A stretch of 64,000 nt of DNA from DATAWK01 sp036267255 (lineage in GTDB: Bacteria; Acidobacteriota; Terriglobia; Terriglobales; Acidobacteriaceae): contig DATAWK010000041.1 in assembly GCA_036267255.1 (NCBI GenBank), forward strand, positions 124,001 through 188,000, given 5' to 3'. Both the position numbers and the translations under genes were made by a program. This document shows positions 42,601 to 50,958 of the stretch, piece by piece; position 1 is the stretch's first letter, and every line of letters starts with the position of its first letter. The notes under the pieces are model-generated. The model ran no database searches, was not told the DNA's origin, and saw nothing but the letters and a program-made list of their open reading frames with translations.

Positions 42601-44421
42601 CTAGTGGCTTGCACCTGAATTGGATGCAGCCGAGGCAATCGCCGTATGCGAAGACCGGCGATGCGACGTCTTTTTATGATGGGATGCGCTGGGAGCCTTG
42701 CTATGGGACGCGCTCTGGCCACGATGTTTCGATGTGCGCCGGCTGCTGTGTCGATACACCGGCTGCGCGATATAAAGAAGTCTTCCCGATGGCAGACGGT
42801 TTCCGCGCAGATGATTCCAGCGTCGCAACTGGGCCGCTGTCACACCAAAACGATCTGCGACCGTCACCACCGTATCTCCGCGACGCGCGCGATAACGCGT
42901 GCGCGATGCCGTGGATTCGCGCGCCAGTGGAACAGGAATCACCAGGCCTGTGCCGGCATCGAGAGCGTCGCCGGAGTGCAATTCATTCAGGCTGGCAATC
43001 TCCGCAGCCTTGACATGGTAGCGCTGCGCAACCGTATCCAGGCTGTCGCCGGAAGCGACGATGTAATAACGCCAGGAATCGCGGTGATCTTCCGGAATCA
43101 ACGCCACGCGCTGCTCGAAAAGATTTTTTGTTCCGACCGGCAGTTTCAAATCGAAGGTCATATCCGGCGGCGTGCGCATGCGCAGCAGGCTTGGATTCAG
43201 ACTGGCAATCTCCTCCGGCGTAGAGCCCACCAGGTCCGCCACCAGGCGCAGATCGATGCTGGTTTTCACCGGAACGCTGTCCGCCATCAGTGCCGGATCG
43301 GGCGCCAGATCCGTCAACCCATATTGCGTCGGGTTCTTGGCCATGATGGTCGCGGCAAGAATGATCGGGACGTAATTCTTCGTCTCCTGCGGCAGCACAT
43401 TGCGCCGGTACAGCTCCCAGAAATCCGCATAGCCGGTCCGCTGGACAGCCTTCTGCACATAGCCGGCGCCCCAATCGTACGCAGCCATCGCCAGATACCA
43501 GTCGCCAAACTGATTGTGCAGCGCCTTGATGTAGCGGGCATACGCATGCGTCGATTTCACCGGATCGAAGCGTTCATCCACCCAGCCATTGCGCTCAAGA
43601 CCATACAGACTGGCGGTCGAGGGCATAAACTGCCACATTCCTCCCGCACCGGAACGCCGGTTGACGGCCCTTGGCTGAAAGCCTGTCTCCGCAACCGCCT
43701 GGTAGATCAGGTCCTGCGGAACACCCTCCTCGGCAAGCACCTTGGCGATCATGGCGTGATAATGTCCTGCCCGCTCCAGCGAGTGCACGATGGTGTTATG
43801 GCCCTTGGTGGAGTTGGAAAAATAATTGATGTAACTGGCCACGTAATCGTTCACCACCAGCGGCAGATCCGATTGGGTCGTTTTCAATTCCGATAAGGCG
43901 CGCGCCTTCAAATTCGGATCGACCGGAAACGTAATGTCGTTGGCAACATCCACAGGAGCAGCCTCCTGCTCGGCGAAGCCGCTGCCCTGTTGCAGGGCAT
44001 CCATCTCCAGAGAGTTGATATTGTCCACCAGTTTTTCGAAGGCATCGTTCAGCCGCGCATCGGCTTTCAAATCGCGGCCGCTGGTCAGGTAGATATCGAC
44101 GGCGCGGTCAAACTCCGAACGCGCCTCCTGAAACTCGCCCGCCTTATAGTGCTGCACACCGCTGGCGTAGGCCTGCTGGGAAGCATCGATCAACGGCTGG
44201 TCCTGTTGTACGGTCGCGGCGGAAGGTACATGGGCTGCAGCGGTGGTTGCCGTGGGCGAGCCGGATGGCTGTTGTTTCGCCGTCAGCGTAGGCGCCGTAG
44301 CCTGCGATTGGGTATGGGCCAGCGCGCCGGGCTGTTTTGCGGCACACCCGGTCATCAGCAGCAATGCGGCCAGGGCAGCGACTCCAGAAATGCCGGTAAC
44401 AGAAACGGAAGCAAACCTCAT
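42601..44421 (-). CDS. Lipoprotein lytic transglycosylase with LysM domains (MltD-like)
   Basis: 606 residues from the ATG at 44421. A lipobox 'LAALLLMTGCAAK' gives Cys near residue 24. A Gln/Thr/Ala-rich linker and a helical region (residues 85-220) precede the SLT domain (about 230-400), where the catalytic Glu is in 'YQAVAETGFQPRAVNRRSGA', then 'GGMWQFMPSTASLYGLERN' and 'AMAAYDWGAGYVQKAV'. Two LysM motifs follow ('YYIVASGDSLDTVAQRYHVK' and 'RYRARRGDTVVTVADRFGVT'). The C-terminus is a Ser/His/Lys-rich basic tail of about 45 residues. It cleaves peptidoglycan glycan strands in the periplasm. Confidence 0.9.
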   Translation of the reverse strand: MRFASVSVTGISGVAALAALLLMTGCAAKQPGALAHTQSQATAPTLTAKQQPSGSPTATTAAAHVPSAATVQQDQPLIDASQQAYASGVQHYKAGEFQEARSEFDRAVDIYLTSGRDLKADARLNDAFEKLVDNINSLEMDALQQGSGFAEQEAAPVDVANDITFPVDPNLKARALSELKTTQSDLPLVVNDYVASYINYFSNSTKGHNTIVHSLERAGHYHAMIAKVLAEEGVPQDLIYQAVAETGFQPRAVNRRSGAGGMWQFMPSTASLYGLERNGWVDERFDPVKSTHAYARYIKALHNQFGDWYLAMAAYDWGAGYVQKAVQRTGYADFWELYRRNVLPQETKNYVPIILAATIMAKNPTQYGLTDLAPDPALMADSVPVKTSIDLRLVADLVGSTPEEIASLNPSLLRMRTPPDMTFDLKLPVGTKNLFEQRVALIPEDHRDSWRYYIVASGDSLDTVAQRYHVKAAEIASLNELHSGDALDAGTGLVIPVPLARESTASRTRYRARRGDTVVTVADRFGVTAAQLRRWNHLRGNRLPSGRLLYIAQPVYRHSSRRTSKHRGQSASHSKAPSASHHKKTSHRRSSHTAIASAASNSGASH

Positions 44422-44609
44422 GCAGGAAAATTTGTCGTAGTTTCTCTTATTGTATGTCCTGAGCGCACTCCGGCAGGCGCAAATTGCCCTCACGCCAGAT
44501 GGTAGACTACGACTGAGAGAACGTTCCAACCGCTGTACCGAGCTCTACCAGTCTGTACTCAATCTGCGCACGGAGTCCGTCTCAAGCCTCTCTTACTCGG
44601 CAAACCTGC

Positions 44610-46412
44610 ATGGACCGCCTGCACATACGCAATTTCGCCATCATCGCTCACATCGATCACGGAAAGTCGACGCTTTCCGATCGTCTGCTGGAGCTGACTG
44701 GCTCTGTCACGGCGCGCGAGATGCACGCCCAGGTGCTGGACGCCATGGATCTGGAACGCGAGCGTGGCATCACCATCAAGGCCCACGCCGTGCGCATGGC
44801 CTATCAGGCGCAAAACGGAGAAACCTATCAGCTCAATTTGATCGACACGCCGGGGCACGTCGATTTCTCTTACGAAGTTTCGCGCTCTCTCGCCTCCTGC
44901 GAAGGCGCGTTGCTTGTGGTCGATGCCTCGCAGGGCGTCGAAGCGCAGACCCTGGCGAATGCGTACCTGGCCATCAACAACGGGCTGGATATGCTTCCCG
45001 TCATCAACAAGATCGATCTACCCAGCGCGGACGTTCAGCGCACCAAGGACATGATCGAGCAGACCGTGGGACTGGACACCACCGACGCGCTCCCGGTTAG
45101 CGCCAAAACAGGCCTCGGCGTTGCCGATGTGCTGGAGGCCATCGTCCACCGGCTTCCACCACCCAGTGGCGACATCGAGGAACCGCTGCAGGCGCTCATC
45201 TTCGATTCCTGGTTCGATGCCTACCGCGGTGTGGTCGTGCTGGCCCGCATCATCAACGGGCGACTGTACAAGGGCCAGAAGATTCGCCTGATGTCGAACG
45301 GCACCGTCTTTGATGTCGAATCTCTCGGCGTGCTGACGCCAAAGCCAGTCGAGATCGGTGAGTTGACCGCAGGCGAAGTAGGTTTTTTTATCGCCAACAT
45401 CAAAAATGTTGCCGACACCAAGATCGGCGACACCATCACCGATGTTGCCCGGCCATGCGCGCATGCGTTGCCCGGATTCGAAGACATCAAGCCGATGGTC
45501 TTCGCCGGTCTCTACACCGTGGACGCGCATGAACACACGCTGTTGCGCGATGCACTCGAAAAACTGCGCCTCAACGATGCCTCCTTCTTCTTCGAGCCGG
45601 AAAGCTCCGTCGCGCTTGGTTTCGGCTTTCGCTGCGGCTTTCTCGGCCTGTTGCACATGGAAATTATTCAGGAGCGGCTGGAGCGCGAATTCGATCTGGA
45701 CCTGATCACCACGGCCCCTGGCGTGCGCTATCGCATCACGCTCACCGACGGCAGCGTCGTGGAGGTGGACAACCCCGCGCACTGGCCGGAGCCAAGCTCG
45801 ATCGCCAAGATCGAAGAGCCCATCATCATGGCAACCATCCTCACCAACGAAGAGTATGTGGGTGGCATTCTAAAACTGGTCGAGGACAAGCGTGGGCGGC
45901 AAAAGAATTTTGAATACGTCAGCCCGACACGCGTCATGCTGACCTATGAGTTGCCGCTGAACGAAATCGTGCTCGACTTTTACGATCGTCTGAAATCTGT
46001 GTCGCGCGGCTACGCGTCCCTGGATTATCATCTGTCCGGCTCGTGGGAATCGCCCATGGTCAAGATGGATATTCTGGTCTCCGGCGAGCCGGTCGACGCG
46101 CTTTCCATCGTCGTGCATCGCGACTTCGCCTACGACCGTGGCCGCGCCCTTACCTCCAAGATGAAGGAACTGATCCCGCGCCAGATGTTTGAGGTCGCCA
46201 TCCAGGCCGCCATCGGCGCCAAAGTCATCGCCCGCGAAACTGTCGCCGCGCTGCGCAAGAACGTCATCGCCAAGTGCTATGGCGGCGATATTTCCCGCAA
46301 ACGCAAGCTGCTGGAGAAGCAAAAAGAGGGCAAAAAGCGGATGAAACGCATCGGTAAAGTGGACATTCCGCAGGAGGCATTCCTGGCCGTTCTGCGCGTC
46401 GGCGAAGACTAG
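44610..46412 (+). CDS. lepA: Elongation factor 4 (LepA)
   Basis: 600 residues, normal. GTPase motifs: G1 'IIAHIDHGKSTLSDRLLELT', G3 'LIDTPGHVDFSYEVSRSLA', G4 'PVINKIDLPSADVQRTKDM'. The C-terminal lepA domain is intact ('SFFFEPESSVALGFGFRCGF', 'DFYDRLKSVSRGYASLDYHL', 'KVDIPQEAFLAVLRVGED'). LepA back-translocates or remodels ribosomes and helps in initiation. The ATG has no strong ribosome site. Confidence 0.97.
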   Translation: MDRLHIRNFAIIAHIDHGKSTLSDRLLELTGSVTAREMHAQVLDAMDLERERGITIKAHAVRMAYQAQNGETYQLNLIDTPGHVDFSYEVSRSLASCEGALLVVDASQGVEAQTLANAYLAINNGLDMLPVINKIDLPSADVQRTKDMIEQTVGLDTTDALPVSAKTGLGVADVLEAIVHRLPPPSGDIEEPLQALIFDSWFDAYRGVVVLARIINGRLYKGQKIRLMSNGTVFDVESLGVLTPKPVEIGELTAGEVGFFIANIKNVADTKIGDTITDVARPCAHALPGFEDIKPMVFAGLYTVDAHEHTLLRDALEKLRLNDASFFFEPESSVALGFGFRCGFLGLLHMEIIQERLEREFDLDLITTAPGVRYRITLTDGSVVEVDNPAHWPEPSSIAKIEEPIIMATILTNEEYVGGILKLVEDKRGRQKNFEYVSPTRVMLTYELPLNEIVLDFYDRLKSVSRGYASLDYHLSGSWESPMVKMDILVSGEPVDALSIVVHRDFAYDRGRALTSKMKELIPRQMFEVAIQAAIGAKVIARETVAALRKNVIAKCYGGDISRKRKLLEKQKEGKKRMKRIGKVDIPQEAFLAVLRVGED

Positions 46413-46740
46413 CCTGTCAGAGCGTACAGACCCCAACTAAAATGGGCCTTTTATTGGCTATTTTCCGGTTTGGGTTCAACAGACATTCACACATATCTGT
46501 GGAAACCTTCCTGTTGCCTGTCTGGACCCGATCGGATGCCGGAATGAAGCCACAGCGGGAAGGCGGAAAACTAAACGATTGCCTGCAAACGGGTTAGTTT
46601 TCGCGGAGTATGTCCACGAAACGGTACCTCAGGAATTCGTCGCTGGACTTCCTGTTGGCACAGACTTCTTCCACAGTTTTTTCCACAGAAAGCCTACGGG
46701 GAACGCGCCCTCGTAAACACGAGAGAATTCCGGAGCGAAT
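46413..46740. other. Intergenic region with DnaA-box-like TTCCACA elements
   Basis: No gene seen. The sequence holds TTCTTCCACAG and TTTTTTCCACAG (about 46666-46688) and, on the other strand, a TGTGGAA near 46498, close to the DnaA box consensus TTWTNCACA. No dnaA or dnaN flanks it and the boxes are few, so an origin role is not supported. A weak hairpin-free run follows the lepA stop. Confidence 0.4.
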
Positions 46741-46775
46741 AAAAGGCGGAAGAGCATCAGCTCTTCCGCCTTTTT
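46741..46775. terminator. Bidirectional terminator between lepA and ompH
   Basis: A 15-bp stem AAAAGGCGGAAGAGC / GCTCTTCCGCCTTTT with loop ATCA; T-tract on both strands. Confidence 0.9.
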
Positions 46776-46793
46776 CAACTGCTTTGCCTCGGG

Positions 46794-47429
46794 CTAGTGC
46801 GCAACCCCGGATGCATGGGGACGGGTCGTGCTGTGCGTCAGTCCCGCTGGAGCCTCCGTCTTGGCAGGTGCAGGCACGCCGGACTGCGTGTTGTAGAGCG
46901 CAACCACTGCTGGCGTGATGTCTGCTTCCTTGGCGGCGTAGACGATAGGGCTCTGTTGGGAGCTGATGTCCACCACCAGGGTGTAGCCATTCTTCTTGCA
47001 ATAGCTCTGCAGCACGGCATAGAACTTCTGGGCTAGCCTCTGATAGGCCTCACTCATCTGCTGCTGGTAATCGGCCTGTGCATCCTGTGCGCTGCGCTGC
47101 AAGGATTTTTCCTTGTCGCTGATCACCTTGACGCGATCTGCGCGCGCATCTTCACTCAGGCTGGGACCGGCTGCCTGCAGTTGCTTTTTGAGTGAGTCAA
47201 TGTCGTCGTTCTGGGCCTTCAACTGGGCCTGTTGAGGAGCGAATTTCTGCTGGATCTGACCAAAATCCCGCTGCCCTTCATTGGTTTGCGCCACAGCGGG
47301 CTGGAAAGCGATGATGGCGACCTTCGATGGGCCCGCAGGCAGCGGCGCAGAAGGAACAGTGGATTGCGCTATGGCGGCGGTTGCCGTCATTGCAGCCAGC
47401 GCGATCAGGACTCGTAACGAGAGCTTCAT
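46794..47429 (-). CDS. OmpH/Skp-family periplasmic chaperone
   Basis: 211 residues. Signal peptide (LSLRVLIALAAMTATAAIAQ), then 'KVAIIAFQPAVAQTNEGQRD', a long coiled-coil arm ('KFAPQQAQLKAQNDDIDSLK'), and 'GYTLVVDISSQQSPIVYAAK' with 'EADITPAVVALYN', the family's C-terminal strand and helix. Skp carries unfolded outer-membrane proteins to BamA, which is the next gene upstream on this strand. AAGGAG lies 12 bp before the start. The C-terminal Pro/Thr tail of about 25 residues is an extension. Confidence 0.9.
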   Translation of the reverse strand: MKLSLRVLIALAAMTATAAIAQSTVPSAPLPAGPSKVAIIAFQPAVAQTNEGQRDFGQIQQKFAPQQAQLKAQNDDIDSLKKQLQAAGPSLSEDARADRVKVISDKEKSLQRSAQDAQADYQQQMSEAYQRLAQKFYAVLQSYCKKNGYTLVVDISSQQSPIVYAAKEADITPAVVALYNTQSGVPAPAKTEAPAGLTHSTTRPHASGVAH

Positions 47430-47710
47430 GTTGATTCAGAACTCCTTATGGATTCGTGCTAATGACTTCTTTTAATCTGGATACCGCTCGCGGCGGCTGA
47501 TGGCTTTTCTCTTATGTGTTGCCTATAACAACTGACTGCTCCTGGAGGCAAACAGCCGTTCCCATGCAATCCGTCTGCTGGGAGGAACAACGACATATAA
47601 GGCTTGCCGGAAACTGTTCGAATTATAGGGATGCGCTATCCATGCGTCAAACCGGGAGACATGGGCATTTCTGTCTTTGCAGAGATGCCCTGCCTCCCGC
47701 GACCGTCGTG
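47430..47710. other. Intergenic region between bamA and ompH
   Basis: 281 bp without a gene. On the minus strand just after the bamA stop, GGGCATCTCTG and CAGAAATGCCC form an imperfect hairpin (about 47655-47695) without a T-tract; it may be a weak terminator or processing site. The rest is the likely ompH promoter region. Confidence 0.45.
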
Positions 47711-50590
47711 CTAGAAAGACGTGCTGACCGTCAAACGAATGGTCTTGCGCGGCTCCCATATGTCGTATAGGGAACCGTAGTAAGACAATGCCTGCTGATA
47801 GGTGAAGTCGCCGGCCCCTCCCTGGGGGAAGTAGCTGCGATCGAACAAGACCGTTCTATCCTGTTGCTGGTGCAGACGGGCAGGATTGAACGCGTAGTAA
47901 ATCTGAATGGGTGCATTGATGATCGGCGCCAGTACGGATATGTACGCTCCCACGGACAAGCGAGGCACAAAGTTGGTGCCGGGAACGGCTCCCAGGCGAT
48001 TCGGGAAGACATGCGGAAATCCACCCTGGCACGATCCGTTGTTGTAAACCGGACATCCATAGAGTCCGCTGTTCAGCGTGGCATTCGCCTGCGGATTTTC
48101 CTGCAGCTGGCTGTGATTCAACGCCATGTTCATGCCGAAGTCATCGTAGAAGGCGAAAGTAACCGGCCCCGCGATGGGAATGCGATATTCCATGTTGCTG
48201 GTGAACTGCGTATCGCCACCGATCGGCGACAGCGCGTACACCGGCAGCGGAATCTGGATGGGACCCAGGCTCGGATTGGTCGGGTCCTTCGGGACGGTCG
48301 AGCCGTCCGCGTTCACCAGGTTGAAGAGAACTTTGGTTGGGATAAACGCATACGGCGTCACGGATCGAACATCGAAGCCACGAAGGTCGTTTTCGCCGCC
48401 GGTAAAGAAGCGGTTGAATGGCGGCGCCACCAATCCGGCAATGCCCTGAACGTACGAGGCCTGGAAGCGATAGCCGAACACGTTGCGGCCATCCGGACTG
48501 AAGCGCAGAACGTGAATCGGCTTGAAGAACTTGAATTCCACCGTTGGGTTGATGAAGCTGACATTGCCGCCCAAACCTGAACCCTGCACAACGACCGTCA
48601 GGCTCTTTCCATTGCGTGGCCGGTATGGATTGCCGATCGTGCTGTAGGCATAGCTGAGCGACAACTGGCTGGTGATGATGCCGTTCAACGCGCTTTGGCC
48701 CGTCGTTCCGTGGCGGAAGTTCAGGAACTGGAACAGGTTTGTCGTCGCGGCGCTGAACGCCTGAATGGCAGACTTATTCAACGAATAGGTGACACCGATA
48801 CGCTTGAATGTCCGGGGAATCGGATAATTGGCGGAAACCGTGACTCCCGTCTGCTTTTGATTGAAGTTCTGGAAGTTCGATCTCTGCGCAGCGTCGTAAT
48901 TTGCATTGCCGGTGGAAAGCGCCTGGTAGCTCTTGGTCTGGTTGTAACTTGTCTTCTGCGTCGTCAGCTGGAAGCCCAGGGTGAGCGGACGGTTCTCCAC
49001 GTAGGGAACGGTGAAGCCAAAGGTCAGGTTGCGTTGCAGATCGCCCAGCGCAGCCTGCAGGCTGAGCGTCTCGCCCAGTCCCAGGAAGTTGTTCGTCTGG
49101 TAGTTGGCGCCGAGGAAGGCGCCGGAAAGACCGCTGACGCCGCCGTTCAGGCCGACGCTGTTCTTGCCCTTTTCCTTCACCTTCAACAGCAGGTCCACGG
49201 TGCCGTTGTCGGCATCCTGGTGCGTCTCGGAATCCTGATCTGCCTTCAGTGGATTGAAGTAGTTGAGCTGGTTCAGCCTCAATATGCTCAAATCCCACAG
49301 GCGGCTGTTGTAGACCTGGCCCTCCTGGATCAGCAGTTCACGGCGAATAACACGGTCGCGCGTCGTGGTGTTTCCACGAAATTCAATGCGGGAAACGTAG
49401 TACGGCTTGCCTTCGTCGATATCGACGTTCAGATACACCAGCTTCTTGGCTTCATCCACACGCGGGGTCGGGACGCCGGTGAAGTTGATGTATCCCAACT
49501 CGCCGTAGGCCTTGCGCATGTTCTCCAGCCCCTTGCCGATCAAGGTGGCGTCGAACACCTCTCCATCTTTCAGCTTGAAGAGGCTGCGCAGCGCCTTGAC
49601 GTTGCTGACCCGCTTGTTTCCGGTAAAGGTAATGCCGCCCAGCCGGTAGCGATCGCCCTCTTCCACCGGGATCGTGATGTCGATCACCTTGCCCTTGCGC
49701 TTGCGAAGCGTAAAGATCGAGATGCCGCCCTCGTTGCGTATATGCGTCTCCGGCGTGTCCACGCTGGCCTTGAAGTATCCACGGTCGCGCAGGGCGTAAT
49801 GGACGCGCTCGGCATCCTCTTCCAGCTTGCTTTCGTCGTAGGTGCGCGCAAACAGGTCTTCCAGAATGATCGAGTGCGGAATTCCAATCGGCTTCAGGTT
49901 CTTCATGGAAGCCCGCAGCACGCGGCTGGAAACCTGCTTGTTGCCCTCAAACCGGATGTGCCCAACCTTCACCGTCGGTCCTTCCTTGATCAGGAAGTTG
50001 ACGGAAACCGAAGCGGGCGGAATCGTTTTGATATCGGTCCGGATGATGGCGAACTGGTGGCCATGCTCGGCCAACAGCTCCTTGATCACCGTCTCGGCCA
50101 GCTTGATCTTGGTGGGGTCGTACTGACTTTCCACACTCAGCGGCACCTTCGCCTTTTTAAAGCGATCCAGAACATCGGACTCGGACACCGAACTGAGCCC
50201 CTTGTAGTGGATTTCACGGATAGTCGGCCGCTCGCGCACGATCACCGTCAGGATCACCCCCTTGGGGCTGTCCGCGCGGTCGATCTGCACGTTCTCAAAA
50301 TAGCCGGTATTCCAAAGCGAATTGAAATCGCGCTCGACGGTCTCCGGATCGTATGCATCGCCGATATGGGTGAACATACGCGCCAGAATGGTTTCTTTTG
50401 GAATGCGCCGGTTGCCGATGACACGAATCTCACTGACAATATTCGACTGTGCCCGGAGGACAGAGGCAGTGCCAAGGATTACCAGCAGCAGCGCCAGAGA
50501 CTTGGCCGCTCTGCGGGCCCATTGGCGCACAGTCGTGGACGGTTGGGATGGGACACAAAAGCCCCCTACGCTGACGGGAAAAATAAGCAC
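47711..50590 (-). CDS. bamA: Outer-membrane protein assembly factor BamA
   Basis: 959 residues with a GTG start at 50590. Signal peptide (KSLALLLVILGTASVLRAQ); five POTRA domains (about residues 50-430; 'VSEIRVIGNRRIPKETILAR', 'PTVKVGHIRFEGNKQVSSRV', 'GKPYYVSRIEFRGNTTTRDR'), then the 16-strand barrel with the conserved loop 'GGENDLRGFDVRSVTPYAF' (LRGF in place of VRGF) and a C-terminal Phe (VSTSF). A loop near residues 800-830 carries a cysteine pair ('YGCPVYNNGSCQGG') likely forming an external disulfide. Core of the outer-membrane protein insertion machine. Confidence 0.96.
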   Translation of the reverse strand: MLIFPVSVGGFCVPSQPSTTVRQWARRAAKSLALLLVILGTASVLRAQSNIVSEIRVIGNRRIPKETILARMFTHIGDAYDPETVERDFNSLWNTGYFENVQIDRADSPKGVILTVIVRERPTIREIHYKGLSSVSESDVLDRFKKAKVPLSVESQYDPTKIKLAETVIKELLAEHGHQFAIIRTDIKTIPPASVSVNFLIKEGPTVKVGHIRFEGNKQVSSRVLRASMKNLKPIGIPHSIILEDLFARTYDESKLEEDAERVHYALRDRGYFKASVDTPETHIRNEGGISIFTLRKRKGKVIDITIPVEEGDRYRLGGITFTGNKRVSNVKALRSLFKLKDGEVFDATLIGKGLENMRKAYGELGYINFTGVPTPRVDEAKKLVYLNVDIDEGKPYYVSRIEFRGNTTTRDRVIRRELLIQEGQVYNSRLWDLSILRLNQLNYFNPLKADQDSETHQDADNGTVDLLLKVKEKGKNSVGLNGGVSGLSGAFLGANYQTNNFLGLGETLSLQAALGDLQRNLTFGFTVPYVENRPLTLGFQLTTQKTSYNQTKSYQALSTGNANYDAAQRSNFQNFNQKQTGVTVSANYPIPRTFKRIGVTYSLNKSAIQAFSAATTNLFQFLNFRHGTTGQSALNGIITSQLSLSYAYSTIGNPYRPRNGKSLTVVVQGSGLGGNVSFINPTVEFKFFKPIHVLRFSPDGRNVFGYRFQASYVQGIAGLVAPPFNRFFTGGENDLRGFDVRSVTPYAFIPTKVLFNLVNADGSTVPKDPTNPSLGPIQIPLPVYALSPIGGDTQFTSNMEYRIPIAGPVTFAFYDDFGMNMALNHSQLQENPQANATLNSGLYGCPVYNNGSCQGGFPHVFPNRLGAVPGTNFVPRLSVGAYISVLAPIINAPIQIYYAFNPARLHQQQDRTVLFDRSYFPQGGAGDFTYQQALSYYGSLYDIWEPRKTIRLTVSTSF

Positions 50591-50743
50591 ACCCTCACTG
50601 CAAAAAATCGATTCCTGAGGAAAAGACGATTATACGGGACAGAGCCGCAGCTTCCCAACGCGCAACGTCTTCCGCTCAGATTCTTTGTTTCGGTGGCAGG
50701 AGGCCGCATCGCGGCTTCCTGGAGTTTTCTCAATATACAGAGG

Positions 50744-50932
50744 CTAACTTTCAAGCTCCGCGCGGATTCCATACTCGTCGGCTGCAGCGTCCCATCGTAT
50801 TTCCAGAACGTTCGGCTTGCAGCAGACCTGACAATCTTCCACGTACTGTTGGCGGTCGCCGGCAGACTCATCGACAACCGTTTCATTCCACTCTCCGCAC
50901 CCGGCGCACTGGAAACCCGCAATACATGGCAT
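50744..50932 (-). CDS. CPXCG-motif cysteine-rich small protein
   Basis: 62 residues from the ATG at 50932 (a TTG or GTG about 24-30 bases upstream is possible and would overlap the previous gene). 'FQCAGCGEWNETVVDESAGD' and 'EDCQVCCKPNVLEIRWD' give the paired Cys motifs of the CPXCG family, a small zinc-ribbon protein of unknown function. It lies between the molybdopterin oxidoreductase and bamA on the same strand. Confidence 0.8.
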   Translation of the reverse strand: MPCIAGFQCAGCGEWNETVVDESAGDRQQYVEDCQVCCKPNVLEIRWDAAADEYGIRAELES

Positions 50933-50958
50933 CCCGGTCCATTGCTCCCGATACACTC

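Noticed and set aside
46440..46690. Replication origin
   Set aside because: Only a few relaxed DnaA boxes, no AT-rich unwinding element or dnaA/dnaN.
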